Part shown: positions 43,763 through 51,367 of the stretch, in pieces | How positions within the stretch are numbered: position 1 is the stretch's first letter | How the letters are laid out: the number at the start of each line of letters is the position of its first letter | Assembly: GCA_964425315.1 (NCBI GenBank) | Contig: CAYRNB010000001.1 | Location: 1 to 64,000, forward strand | From: Rhodoblastus sp964425315 | GTDB lineage: Bacteria; Pseudomonadota; Alphaproteobacteria; Rhizobiales; Beijerinckiaceae | Length of the DNA stretch: 64,000 nt | Reading direction: 5' to 3' | Translations under genes and position numbers: made by a program | Notes under the pieces: generated by a model | Databases searched by the model: none | What the model was told of the DNA's origin: nothing | What the model saw: only the letters and a program-made list of their open reading frames with translations

Positions 43763-44098
43763 ATGCAGAGCAAAGCCATTTTCATCGCCGCCTTCGGCCT
43801 CGCCGTCGCCGCCGCCGCGCCCGCCGCGGCGCAGCAGGCGACGGTGCGCCTGACCCTCAAGAACCACAAGTTCAAGCCGGCCCAGCCCCATGCGCCGGCC
43901 AACAAACCCCTTATCATTGTGGTGAAGAACCTCGATTCGACCCCGGCGGAATTCGAAAGCAGCAGCTTGCGAGTCGAGAAGGTGGTGACCGGCGGCGGCC
44001 AGATTTCCATCCGGATCCGGCCGCTCAATGCCGGCGTCTACCATTTCTACGACGACTTCCATCAGGACACGACCGCGGGCAATCTGATTGTCAAATGA
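43763..44098 (+). CDS. Periplasmic cupredoxin-like protein
   Basis: This 111-residue exported protein has a signal peptide (IFIAAFGLAVAAAAPAAAQ) and a cupredoxin fold: LTLKNHKFKP, VVKNLDSTPAEFESSSL, and the C-terminal GVYHFYDDFHQDTTAGNLIVK in part. It resembles the FtrB-type cupredoxin that oxidises or binds ferrous iron for FTR1-type permeases. The classic blue-copper Cys ligand is absent, so its metal site differs. The permease gene starts 12 bases downstream. Confidence 0.85.
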   Translation: MQSKAIFIAAFGLAVAAAAPAAAQQATVRLTLKNHKFKPAQPHAPANKPLIIVVKNLDSTPAEFESSSLRVEKVVTGGGQISIRIRPLNAGVYHFYDDFHQDTTAGNLIVK

Positions 44099-44109
44099 GG
44101 TTTTAGAAT

Positions 44110-44946
44110 ATGCTGGGTTCGCTGATCATCGTCTTCCGTGAAGTGATCGAAGCCGGCCTGATCGTCGGCATCGTCCTCGCCGTCACGCGCGGCGTTCCAC
44201 GCCGGGGTTTTTGGGTCGCAGGCGGCGTCGCCGCCGGGGTCGCGGGCGCGGCGCTGCTGGCGATCTTCGCCGGCGCCCTGTCGAACGCCTTTTCCGGAAT
44301 CGGCCAGGAAGTGTTCAACGCCTCGGTTCTGGCGCTCGCCGTGGTCATGCTGGCCTGGCACAATATCTGGATGGCGAGCCACGGACGGGAAATGGCGACC
44401 CAGTTGCGCGACGCCGGACGGGCCGTGGCCGAAGGGGACAAGGACCTTGCGGCGCTCGCCATCGTCGTCGCCATCGCGGTTCTGCGCGAAGGCTCAGAAG
44501 TCGTGCTCTTTCTTTATGGCGTCGCCGCTTCCGGCGCCGGCGTCTCCGGCATGATGCTCGGCGGCGTGATCGGCCTCGCCGCCGGCTGCGCCCTTTCGGC
44601 GGCGATGTTTTTCGGCCTCGTCGCCATTCCGACCCGCCATCTCTTCTCGGTCACGACGGCGCTCATCACCTTCCTCGCCGCGGGCATGGCGGCGCAATGC
44701 GTGGTTTTCCTGCAGCAGGCCGGCTTGGTCACGGCGCTGTCGCGCACGGTCTGGGATACGTCCTCCATCCTGCGGGACGACAGTCTGCCCGGCCGGGTCC
44801 TGCACACTTTGTTCGGCTATGTCGACCAGCCGTCCGGCATGCAGGTCCTGGTCTATCTGGCCGTTCTCGGCGGCATTTTCCTCGCGACCTGGCTCGCCTC
44901 CCCCTCGCCGGCGCCCGCGCCAACGCCGGCGCGCGGAAAAGTTTAG
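44110..44946 (+). CDS. FTR1-family iron permease
   Basis: This 278-residue membrane protein has about seven segments and belongs to the FTR1/EfeU/FtrC family of high-affinity iron permeases. The iron-binding REVIEAGLIVGI motif (RExxE) is present in the first helix, and a second RExxE-type site (REGSEVVLFLYG) in the fourth. It should import ferric iron produced by oxidation of ferrous iron. The cluster has the cupredoxin but no FtrA/P19-like protein and no FtrD ferredoxin-like protein. A weak inverted repeat follows the stop. Confidence 0.92.
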   Translation: MLGSLIIVFREVIEAGLIVGIVLAVTRGVPRRGFWVAGGVAAGVAGAALLAIFAGALSNAFSGIGQEVFNASVLALAVVMLAWHNIWMASHGREMATQLRDAGRAVAEGDKDLAALAIVVAIAVLREGSEVVLFLYGVAASGAGVSGMMLGGVIGLAAGCALSAAMFFGLVAIPTRHLFSVTTALITFLAAGMAAQCVVFLQQAGLVTALSRTVWDTSSILRDDSLPGRVLHTLFGYVDQPSGMQVLVYLAVLGGIFLATWLASPSPAPAPTPARGKV

Positions 44947-45115
44947 ATTTAAACTTCCAGCTTGACCCGCATCATGGCGAAAAGCGGCCGCGAGGCCTAT
45001 CTATTCAAGGGTGAGTAAGGCGCGGGCGGCGCGAAGAGTCGCGTTTCCTCGCGCGCCCTTGCCGCTGACGCGGATAGCGCCAATCGGCGGGGGAGAATCC
45101 ATAAGGAGCTTTGCC

Positions 45116-45565
45116 GTGAAAAAGCTCGCGCTTCCGCATGACGCATTCGTCTTTGTCGGCGACGGCCGCAAGGCCCTGTTCCTCCGTAATGAAGGAGATG
45201 AGAAATTCGCCAATCTGGTCACCGTCGATGTTCTCTCCGGCGAAAACCCCCCCAGTCGTGAACAGGGTACGGACAAGCCAGGACGCGCCTTCATGGGCGC
45301 GAATTCCTCCGCGCGCAGCGCCGTCGAGTCGACGGATTGGCATGAGATCGAGGAGAGCCGTTTCGCCCATCGCGCCGCCGCGGCGCTGGAATCGATCGTG
45401 CGCGAACGCGCCGCGCCGGCCCTGGTGATCGCGGCGCCGGCCAGGACCCTGGCGGAATTGCGCCGGTCGCTGCATCTCGACGTGAAAAGCAAGATCATCG
45501 CCGAAATCGACAAGGACTTCACCAAATTGCCGGTCTGGGAAATCGAAAAGCATATCGCCGGCTGA
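45116..45565 (+). CDS. Host attachment family protein (baeRF-like)
   Basis: This 149-residue protein matches the family named after a plant-attachment phenotype, now seen as bacterial relatives of eukaryotic release factor domains. Characteristic segments are DAFVFVGDGRKALFLRN, the variable middle (SREQGTDKPGR), and ALVIAAPARTLAELRR followed by IIAEIDKDFTKLPVWEIEKH. The start is a GTG at 45116 with AAGGAG at 45103-45108; upstream in-frame ATG at 45011 lacks such a site. The molecular role is unknown. Confidence 0.85.
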   Translation: MKKLALPHDAFVFVGDGRKALFLRNEGDEKFANLVTVDVLSGENPPSREQGTDKPGRAFMGANSSARSAVESTDWHEIEESRFAHRAAAALESIVRERAAPALVIAAPARTLAELRRSLHLDVKSKIIAEIDKDFTKLPVWEIEKHIAG

Positions 45566-45577
45566 CGGCGATTGCGC

Positions 45578-46003
45578 TCAATAGAGACACAAGCGGGCGA
45601 TTTCAATTTTCGGACAACGATTCATGACGACGGTCAGGCCCGCGGCGCGGGCCTTGGCCGCCGCCTCCTCGTCGCGCACGCCCAACTGCATCCACACGGA
45701 CTTCGCGCCGATGGCGATGGCCTGATCGACGATTCCGCCGACCGCCTCAGAGCGTCGGAAAATATCGACCATATCGACCGGTTCAGGGATGGCGGCGAGA
45801 TTTTCGCGCACGGTCTCGCCGAGCAGCATTTTCCCCGCCAGGCCGGGATTGACCGGAATGACGCGATAGCCCCGCCCTTGCAGGTATTCCATCACCTCAT
45901 GGCTCGGCCGCTGCGGCTTGGCGCTGGCGCCGATCAGGGCGATGGTTTTGACCCTGCGCAAAAGCGTGGCGATGTCGTCGTCGGTGGGATTGTCATCCGG
46001 CAT
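45578..46003 (-). CDS. CoA-binding domain protein (YccU-like)
   Basis: This 141-residue single-domain Rossmann protein matches the CoA_binding family (IALIGASAKPQRPSHEVMEYL; VIPVNPGLAGKMLLGE; VDMVDIFRRSEAVGGIVDQA; VWMQLGV). Such proteins bind CoA and may take part in protein CoAlation or acyl-CoA handling. The start at 46003 is preferred because AGGGGG lies six bases upstream. It is convergent with the host-attachment gene, leaving only 12 bases between stops. Confidence 0.9.
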   Translation of the reverse strand: MPDDNPTDDDIATLLRRVKTIALIGASAKPQRPSHEVMEYLQGRGYRVIPVNPGLAGKMLLGETVRENLAAIPEPVDMVDIFRRSEAVGGIVDQAIAIGAKSVWMQLGVRDEEAAAKARAAGLTVVMNRCPKIEIARLCLY

Positions 46004-46120
46004 CGAAGCCCCCTGCGGCGTCATGTGCGTTGGCGCATGCGTGTGAGCGGCCCGGGACATAGCAGACAGATTGAACCGGAAACATGGTTGACACTTTCCG
46101 CTTTGAGGCGGGAGGCGTCA

Positions 46121-46231
46121 ATGCCGTGGAAGGAGTGTTCGGCGATGGATGAGCGCCTGCGTTTCGTGGCGCGTCTTCTGGAAGCCGAAGCGATGAGCGA
46201 CGTGTGCCGGGAGTTCGGCATTTCGCGCTAG
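46121..46231 (+). pseudogene. IS481-family transposase remnant (N-terminus only)
   Basis: The frame reads MPWKECSAMDERLRFVARLL and on to CREFGISR, which is the conserved N-terminal helix-turn-helix of IS481-type transposases. After 36 codons it ends at a TAG that belongs to a CTAG junction, beyond which sequence from the foldback element begins. The DDE catalytic core is gone. It marks an old insertion, cut by a later rearrangement. Confidence 0.8.
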
Positions 46232-46264
46232 CATCGGCCAAGCCGTTCGACGCACACTGTCGGC
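46225..46264. repeat. Half of a foldback element core
   Basis: The 33 bases at 46232-46264 are identical to 7064-7096, the right half of the foldback element starting at its hairpin apex; the six bases before (GCGCTA) also match 7058-7063 with one inserted base. Only this half is present here. Sequence diverges after 46264. Confidence 0.8.
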
Positions 46265-46832
46265 CTCTCTGGCGCCGTTGTTGCACCGCTTCATCAAACC
46301 TGCGGGGTGGCTGCCGCTCGATCTTTACGACATGCAGCCACCAGCGCAGGGCCGACAGCGCGGAGGGTGAAAGATGGATTATGGGATGCTCGCCGCAATT
46401 CTGACTATCAGCGCCGCCTGGATTTTAACGCATTAGGTCAGGACTGAACGCGGCGATAGTCGGGCGCCAGCGTGTCAACAAGCAAACTGAATGGCCGCGC
46501 CGTTGACGCATAAGCGGCGCCGCAATCCTGCTCTTGCGCATCCTGCATTGTCCTGGCCCGATCCCTTAAGCGCATTAACACCGGAAAGACGAGTTTAAGT
46601 ATTTGCTTTAGAAGAAATCTAATTTCGCCCGATAGACTGGAACTTCGTATTCGATCGCAAATAACCCTTTTTGCGCAATCGAAAAGCAGCATGGTCGCCA
46701 ACGATTTGAGGTGAACCAAGAAACATTGGCTTCGCGTGATGGCGGCCCTCGGTTTGCGGCCATTCAGGATCTCGGGGGCCAGAACCGCATCGCCGCTTCA
46801 CGCAGCTTGCGATCGTCAATTCGAGATCGAGT
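46265..46832. other. Low-information accessory stretch
   Basis: Composition shifts to AT-rich from about 46430 onward. A hairpin GGTGGCTGC/GCAGCCACC (46306-46314 and 46334-46342) precedes a possible 20-codon ORF at 46374. A minus-strand ORF at 46438-46719 (93 residues, LLKQILKLVFPVLMRLRDRA in the middle) has no recognised family and weak start evidence, so it is not called as a gene. Confidence 0.4.
46374..46436 (+). CDS. Possible 20-residue membrane peptide
   Basis: A short frame encodes MDYGMLAAILTISAAWILTH. It is preceded by GGAGGGTGAAAG immediately before the ATG, a good ribosome site, and the product is one hydrophobic helix. A hairpin lies 30 bases upstream. Small membrane proteins look like this, but the region is a rearranged accessory patch, and no neighbour suggests a partner. 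Confidence 0.3.
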   Translation: MDYGMLAAILTISAAWILTH

Positions 46833-47171
46833 GTGGATCTCGCCAGCAACCAAGTAACGAAGGTTGCGGCGCATAGCATTAGAGATATCGCCATGGACAT
46901 CACTTTGGGAACCATATTGAATGCGACCGCTGGGCACCTTACCGATCCCATTCCCGTATTAGCGAGCCTTATTGGCGGAGCTTTATGCGATAGAGAAGCA
47001 TACACAATGATTGTGGCTATCGTCGTGGCTATGGCGTCGGCGCTGTTTTTGCCTTTTACAGGTTCAATACATGCGCTGGAAACTGTTGGCGTCGTCACAG
47101 CATTCCTGGCGTTCGCCATATGCTCTCAATTAGCGTTTCGCATAAAGAACCTATTTTCGCGGGCCAAATAA
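46833..47171 (+). CDS. Hypothetical protein with two membrane segments
   Basis: This 112-residue frame lies in AT-rich DNA unlike the surrounding chromosome. It contains a hydrophobic segment LASLIGGALC and a stronger pair (MIVAIVVAMASALFLPFTG and VGVVTAFLAFAICSQLAF) ending in a basic tail. The start is uncertain; an ATG at 46893 (MDITLGTIL) is also possible. No family is recognised. It may be a small inner membrane protein of foreign origin. Confidence 0.4.
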   Translation: MDLASNQVTKVAAHSIRDIAMDITLGTILNATAGHLTDPIPVLASLIGGALCDREAYTMIVAIVVAMASALFLPFTGSIHALETVGVVTAFLAFAICSQLAFRIKNLFSRAK

Positions 47172-47201
47172 GCGATCTTCAGGGACGTAACGTCTCGCGC
47201 C

Positions 47202-47408
47202 TCATCCCCTGCGCGCGATAGCCCTGCCACAGTCCGGCACGACGGCATAATCCCGCGCCCCGCAGGCGGATCAGCCGTACCGCCGCGCCCTGGCGATACG
47301 CGCGAACAGCGTTTCGTCCGGCAGGCTGACCGCATCGAATGAGACGGGGCCGGAATGCTGGCAGGCCCGACAAACTGGACAGACGTGCGCAACGTGGCCA
47401 GTTTTCAT
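47202..47408 (-). pseudogene. Zinc-ribbon small gene interrupted by in-frame TGA
   Basis: From ATG 47408 the frame reads MKTGHVAHVCPVCRACQHSG then a LFARIARARRYG segment, a TGA at 47273-47271, and continues SACGARDYAVVPDCGRA to a TGA at 47204-47202. A cysteine at the TGA would complete a C-x2-C pair, so a TGC-to-TGA change in a zinc-ribbon gene is the simplest reading. The ATG overlaps the stop of the upstream coiled-coil gene (ATGA), which supports a real, coupled gene. Recoding of the TGA is conceivable but unsupported. Confidence 0.55.
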
Positions 47409-48163
47409 GCCAGCGATTGTTGGCGGCGGTGACCCGCCCGATAACTGGCATCGACATTGCTCCGCGCGTGAAACGTCTGGCTTAATATGCCGATTCCTGC
47501 CCTGATTTGGCGCCGCGCGGGGTAATCGGCGATGGGCTGACGCCAGAATTCTCGCTGCGGATCGCTCGACGGCGTTGGGAGGGACTGCTCCCCACCGTCC
47601 CCCAACGAGTCGCCCCCCGAAATCGGAGCGCTGGGCGACTCCTCCTGGTGAGCCAGGTCGGCATGGAAGCTTGGATGACCCTTTAGAATTTGTAACCTCT
47701 GTTCCACATCACCGAACAAAGCGGTGATCCGTTCGCTGAATTCCAAGACGTCTGACCGTGAACGCTCCAGATTCGCTTCGGTGAACGCGAGCCGCTCGAT
47801 AAGCCGCGAATTCTCCTCCTTGATTTCGTCAATGCGTTGGCGATCGAGTTCGGCCTGTTGCCGATATCGCTCGTTGAGATCGTTGAACATTTTCTCAAGC
47901 CGCGTTGCCTCGGCTCGCGCGGCTTCGGTTTCCTTGCGGTATTGCTCAATTTTGACGCCAGCAACCCTTTCGATCTCTTTGCTGTGTTGGAAGACTTCCT
48001 CCAGCGCATCGGCCACCGCTTCCAACTTGCCAATCGTCGACTGGAGTTTCGGTTGCCTGTTCAGCACCGTCCGCAGGCGCCCACCAAATTCCTCACGCTC
48101 TTGAAATCGCATCAGCCTGTCGCCGTCTAGCTGATCAAAATGCTGCCCTTGAAAGATTGCCAT
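47405..48163 (-). CDS. Coiled-coil protein of unknown function
   Basis: This 252-residue protein is dominated by a long heptad-rich helix (about residues 40-160; for example IEQYRKETEAARAEATRLEK and AELDRQRIDEIKEENSRLIE), then a Ser/Pro/Gly-rich low-complexity stretch and a basic C-terminal tail (REFWRQPIADYPARRQ). No signal peptide or enzyme motif is visible. It ends ATGA-coupled to the broken zinc-ribbon gene. Codon use is less GC-biased than in neighbouring core genes, consistent with acquisition. Confidence 0.65.
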   Translation of the reverse strand: MAIFQGQHFDQLDGDRLMRFQEREEFGGRLRTVLNRQPKLQSTIGKLEAVADALEEVFQHSKEIERVAGVKIEQYRKETEAARAEATRLEKMFNDLNERYRQQAELDRQRIDEIKEENSRLIERLAFTEANLERSRSDVLEFSERITALFGDVEQRLQILKGHPSFHADLAHQEESPSAPISGGDSLGDGGEQSLPTPSSDPQREFWRQPIADYPARRQIRAGIGILSQTFHARSNVDASYRAGHRRQQSLA

Positions 48164-48427
48164 TCTCTGCCCTCGACCAGCGAATCACGATCGTCGTATC
48201 GCGCTGATGGCAGAAATTAAACGTAAGAAACGGTTAACGAGAGGTTAAACAAAATAATCGGCAAAGTAACATAATATCCGAAGCTTAGCAGAACCGGCCT
48301 GAATTTTTCATGCGGAGCCATCAATGCGCCGATCGATGCCGTAACCTTCGACTTCGCAGCCTTCGAAACCGCCGGTAGAAAGCTCCTTTGGAACAAGGAC
48401 TTGTAAGAGGCGGCGAAGGTCAAGTGC

Positions 48428-48477
48428 TAGCCCGCATTTCTCGCACGGGGCCGGCCCCGTGCGAGAAATGCGGGCTA
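48428..48477. repeat. Perfect 50-base palindrome (fused foldback-element ends)
   Basis: TAGCCCGCATTTCTCGCACG and the rest of a 25-base arm are followed at once by its exact reverse complement, centred on CCGG at 48451-48454, with no spacer. Each arm equals the outer terminal repeat of the element at 6980-7200 (one base differs in the first 20). CTAG (48427-48430) and CTAA (48475-48478) flank it, both fitting a YTAR target. It looks like an element reduced to its two ends. Confidence 0.85.
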
Positions 48478-48832
48478 ATCCATTGCCGAGCCCTTCTCCT
48501 TCCGCCGTCGCCAGGTCGAAGGCGTCACTTTCGCTGCATGCGGCCGTGGTCATGCGCTCCGGCGCAGCGACTTGCATCCGGCGGGAGCGAAAGCGCCCCC
48601 TTTCCACAACGCTAGCCAGGCCTTTCTGCCACGATCGAAGCCCAAAGGGTAAGAACCGGCGCGCGGTTGACGCGGATTATATCGCTGCTGGTCATACGGC
48701 CTCGCCTACCCTTAGGCGGCTGAAAAAAATGGCGAGGAAAGAGCCGTTGACCCCACCGTGAACCCAAGAGAGGAGCGGCGATAAAGCCCTAGTCGTCCCC
48801 CGCGCTCAACGTACTAATTTTATCTATGAAAA
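48478..48832. other. Intergenic region between palindrome and tRNA-Pro
   Basis: About 355 bases without a supported gene. Short frames here lack family features or ribosome sites. No second copy of the tRNA 3' end, which would mark an attachment site, was found in this stretch or in the accessory patch below it. Confidence 0.4.
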
Positions 48833-48910
48833 TGGTCGGAGTGGCGGGATTCGAACCCACGACCCCTAGTCCCCCAGACTAGTGCGCTAACCGGGCTGCG
48901 CTACACTCCG
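48833..48910 (-). tRNA. tRNA-Pro (anticodon GGG)
   Basis: Read on the minus strand, CGGAGTG (48910-48904) pairs with CACTCCG near the 3' end, followed by discriminator A and an encoded CCA (48835-48833). The D arm GCGCAGCCCGGTTAGCGC, the anticodon stem CTAGT/ACTAG with loop CTGGGGG (anticodon GGG) and the T arm GTGGGTTCGAATCCCGC fold normally. GGG reads proline CCC codons. C1-G72 and A73 are proline identity features. It follows merR in the conserved plsX-fabH-ihfA-merR block. Confidence 0.97.
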
Positions 48911-48976
48911 ACTGCCCGCCTTATAGAGAAGGCGCCCTGCCCTGGCAACGGCGCGCGGGAAAATCCTTGGGCGCTT

Positions 48977-49501
48977 TTATTTTCGGCGCGCCTCTTCCAG
49001 AATACGCGCGCATTCGACGAGTTCGGCGAGAATCGCTTCCATGCGATGGCGATCCTGCGGCGACAGACGCGTCGCGGCCGTAGGTCCCGTTGGTGGTGGC
49101 CTGTCTTCGGGCGGCGCGGCGGCGGGCGGCTGTTCGAGCGGCGGCAGAAATTCGGCCAGCGCGCCTTCCGCCGGTCTCTTGGCCGTCTCCGGGGCGCCCT
49201 CCACCGTAGCCGCGGCCGCGCCCCGACCTTTTGCGCGCGAGGCTTCGACAACGGCGCGCGCGCCCTGTTCCTTCAGGATGCGCTGCACGCCCTTGATCGT
49301 ATAGCCCTCGCTGTAGAGCAGGACGCGGATGGCGGCCACCAGTCTGACATCGTCCGGCCGGTAATAGCGTCGTCCGCCAGCGCGCTTGACCGGGCGGATC
49401 TGCGTGAATTTGCTCTCCCAGAAGCGCAGCACGTGCTGGGGAAGATCGAGCTCCTGCGCGACCTCGCCGATGGTGCGAAAAGCGTCCTGGGTTTTTTCCA
49501 T
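48977..49501 (-). CDS. MerR-family transcriptional regulator
   Basis: This 174-residue protein has an N-terminal MerR winged helix (FRTIGEVAQELDLPQHVLRFWE; KRAGGRRYYRPDDVRL) and a region predicted helical (VLLYSEGYTIKGVQRILKEQ), then a Pro/Ala-rich linker and a C-terminal helix that ends in basic residues. It is the MerR-like protein that regularly follows ihfA in alphaproteobacteria. The start at 49501 (MEKTQDAF) is preferred to an upstream ATG, because the HTH then lies near the N-terminus. Its target is unknown. Confidence 0.9.
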   Translation of the reverse strand: MEKTQDAFRTIGEVAQELDLPQHVLRFWESKFTQIRPVKRAGGRRYYRPDDVRLVAAIRVLLYSEGYTIKGVQRILKEQGARAVVEASRAKGRGAAAATVEGAPETAKRPAEGALAEFLPPLEQPPAAAPPEDRPPPTGPTAATRLSPQDRHRMEAILAELVECARILEEARRK

Positions 49502-49715
49502 CTCGCGCCCCGGCGCGCCCCAGGGCCGCCGCATCCCTCAACCGACACGCCGCTTTACGCGTTCGTTCGCCAAAACAGGGCGATGTCACAAAAATGAAAC
49601 GACGGCTGCAAGGGAACCTGCCGCGATTCTCCACAATCGCGCAAGGCGCCCCTGCTCGCCGTCGACAGCTTTATGTAAACACGGCGACTCTCGCGGCCGC
49701 CGCTCCGTCGCCGGG

Positions 49716-50093
49716 TTATTCGGCGCTCGGCGGGGCCCCATTTACGCGCGCACGCAAAATATGCGACGCCTTGAACACCACAACCTTGCGCGGGGTGATT
49801 TTCGCCTCGACGCCCGTTTTAGGATTACGGCCGACGCGTTCGCGCTTAGAGCGCAGCAGGAAAGTGCCGAAGCCTGAGAGCTTCACATTTTCCCCACGCA
49901 GGGTGGCGTCGCTGATTTCGCCGAGCACCATTTCGACCAGACTCGCCGATTCGAGGCGCGACAAGCCGACTCGCCGATACACCGCTTCGGCAAGATCGGC
50001 GCGCGTTACAGTTTGCTTCTGCCTCAAATCTAACGACGGAGGCGGCGGAACCGCTTTTTCCGTGCGGTGGGAGACCAAGCTGTTAATTGTCAT
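49716..50093 (-). CDS. ihfA: Integration host factor alpha subunit
   Basis: This 125-residue DNA-bending protein has the IHF/HU fold: TVTRADLAEAVYRRVGLSR, the beta arm NVKLSGFGTFLLRSKRER and RNPKTGVEAKITPRKVVVFK. The DNA-intercalating Pro of the NPKTG turn is present. An N-terminal extension of about 30 residues (TINSLVSHRTEKAVPPPP) precedes the core; the fixed ATG at 50093 is the best start seen. It acts in nucleoid structure, replication and transcription. It lies between fabH and merR as in related genomes. Confidence 0.93.
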   Translation of the reverse strand: MTINSLVSHRTEKAVPPPPSLDLRQKQTVTRADLAEAVYRRVGLSRLESASLVEMVLGEISDATLRGENVKLSGFGTFLLRSKRERVGRNPKTGVEAKITPRKVVVFKASHILRARVNGAPPSAE

Positions 50094-50355
50094 GCGGCCG
50101 TATTCCTCTGCTCGTATCACACGCTGCGCCGCCGTCCGTGGACAGAGCAGGCGCGAACAGCCTCGATCGGCGCGCAAAAAATGCGGAACCCGGTTTTCGC
50201 GAATAACGCCGCGACGTCGAGGACCCTGGAGCCATCCGCGATTCTACTGAATCACGTCTACCTCTAGCCCACTGAAATTACAGGATTCCGTCGCGAAAAT
50301 TGACCTGTGGCGATTACGTAGGTTGTTTCCGTAGTCAAATCGAGCGAGCCGCAGC

Positions 50356-51345
50356 TCACCATCTGATAATAGCCGAGCCCCAAGTGAAGCCGCCGCCTAT
50401 GGCTTCGATCATCACCAGATCGCCGCGCTTGATGCGTCCGTCCTCGCAGGCGACGGCGAGCGCCAGCGGAATCGAGGCGGCGGAGGTATTGCCGTGCAGG
50501 TGCACGGTCGTGACCACTTTCTCCGGCGCAATGCCGAGTTTGTGGGCCGAGGCGTCGATGATGCGCCGATTGGCCTGATGCGGCACGAACCAGTTCAGAT
50601 CGTCCGCCGTGAGGCCGGTGGCGGCGAAAGCGTCCGACATCACGTCCGTTACGTGGCCGACGGCGAATCGGAAGACTTCCTTGCCCTCCATGCGCACATG
50701 GCCGGCGAGTTGATTGGTCGAAGGGCCGCCGTCGACATAGAGCTTGGTGCGATAGCGCCCGTCCGAGCGCAAGTGGCTGGTCAGCACGCCGCGATCGGCG
50801 GTCGTTCCATTCCCTTCCTCAGCCTCCAGCACCAGGGCGCCGGCGCCGTCGCCGAACAGGACGCAGGTCGTCCGGTCCTGCCAGTTCAAAATGCGCGAAA
50901 AAGTCTCGGAGCCGATCACCAGCGCCCTTTTGTGCGAGCCGGAGGTGAGAAACTTGTCGGCCGTTGCGACGGCGAAGACAAATCCGGCGCAGACCGCCTG
51001 CAGATCGAAGGCGACGCCACCGTATATGCCCAGTTCCGCCTGGATCATGGTGGCGACGGAGGGAAAAGTGTAATCCGGCGTCGAGGTGGCGCAGACGATG
51101 AGGTCGATGTCCTCGGGCGCGCAGCCCGCTTTGGCGAGGGCTTCGCGCGCGGCCGCCACGCCCAGCGAGGCGGTGGTCTCGCCTTCGCCTGCGATATAGC
51201 GCTGTTCGATGCCGGTGCGCTGAACAATCCAGGCGTCGGAGGTGTCGACCAGCTTTTCCAACTCGCGATTGCTGACGCAGCGTCGCGGCAGGGCCGCGCC
51301 AACGCCTTTCACCACCGAGCGCAGGCGTTTCGATTTTTGCGTCAC
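50356..51345 (-). CDS. fabH: 3-oxoacyl-ACP synthase III
   Basis: This 329-residue enzyme starts fatty acid synthesis by condensing acetyl-CoA with malonyl-ACP. The Cys-His-Asn triad is visible in FDLQAVCAGFVFAV, WFVPHQANRRI and HLHGNTSAASIPLAL. The start is placed at GTG 51345 (TQKSKRLRSVVKGVG), matching the N-termini of relatives; an ATG at 51387, overlapping the plsX end, is the alternative. It is transcribed after plsX, as in most alphaproteobacteria. Confidence 0.95.
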   Translation of the reverse strand: MTQKSKRLRSVVKGVGAALPRRCVSNRELEKLVDTSDAWIVQRTGIEQRYIAGEGETTASLGVAAAREALAKAGCAPEDIDLIVCATSTPDYTFPSVATMIQAELGIYGGVAFDLQAVCAGFVFAVATADKFLTSGSHKRALVIGSETFSRILNWQDRTTCVLFGDGAGALVLEAEEGNGTTADRGVLTSHLRSDGRYRTKLYVDGGPSTNQLAGHVRMEGKEVFRFAVGHVTDVMSDAFAATGLTADDLNWFVPHQANRRIIDASAHKLGIAPEKVVTTVHLHGNTSAASIPLALAVACEDGRIKRGDLVMIEAIGGGFTWGSAIIRW

Positions 51346-51367
51346 TTGCGGCTTTCCATTGTTCGCG

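Noticed and set aside
44938..44957. Terminator after the FTR1 gene (AAGTTTA/TAAACTT)
   Set aside because: The stem is short and AT-rich and no T-run follows; too weak to call.
46619..47119. Minus-strand frame of 166 codons opposite the 46833-47171 frame
   Set aside because: It lacks a ribosome site and any family motif, and its first half lies opposite a frame with clearer membrane segments; neither is strongly supported.
47271..47273. Selenocysteine recoding of the in-frame TGA
   Set aside because: The formate dehydrogenase here uses Cys, no sel genes are in view and a point mutation explains the stop; kept only as a remote alternative.
48217..48423. 68-codon minus-strand frame ending in a hydrophobic segment, next to the palindrome
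   Set aside because: Only the last 20 residues look like a membrane helix; the start abuts the palindrome and no ribosome site or homology is visible.
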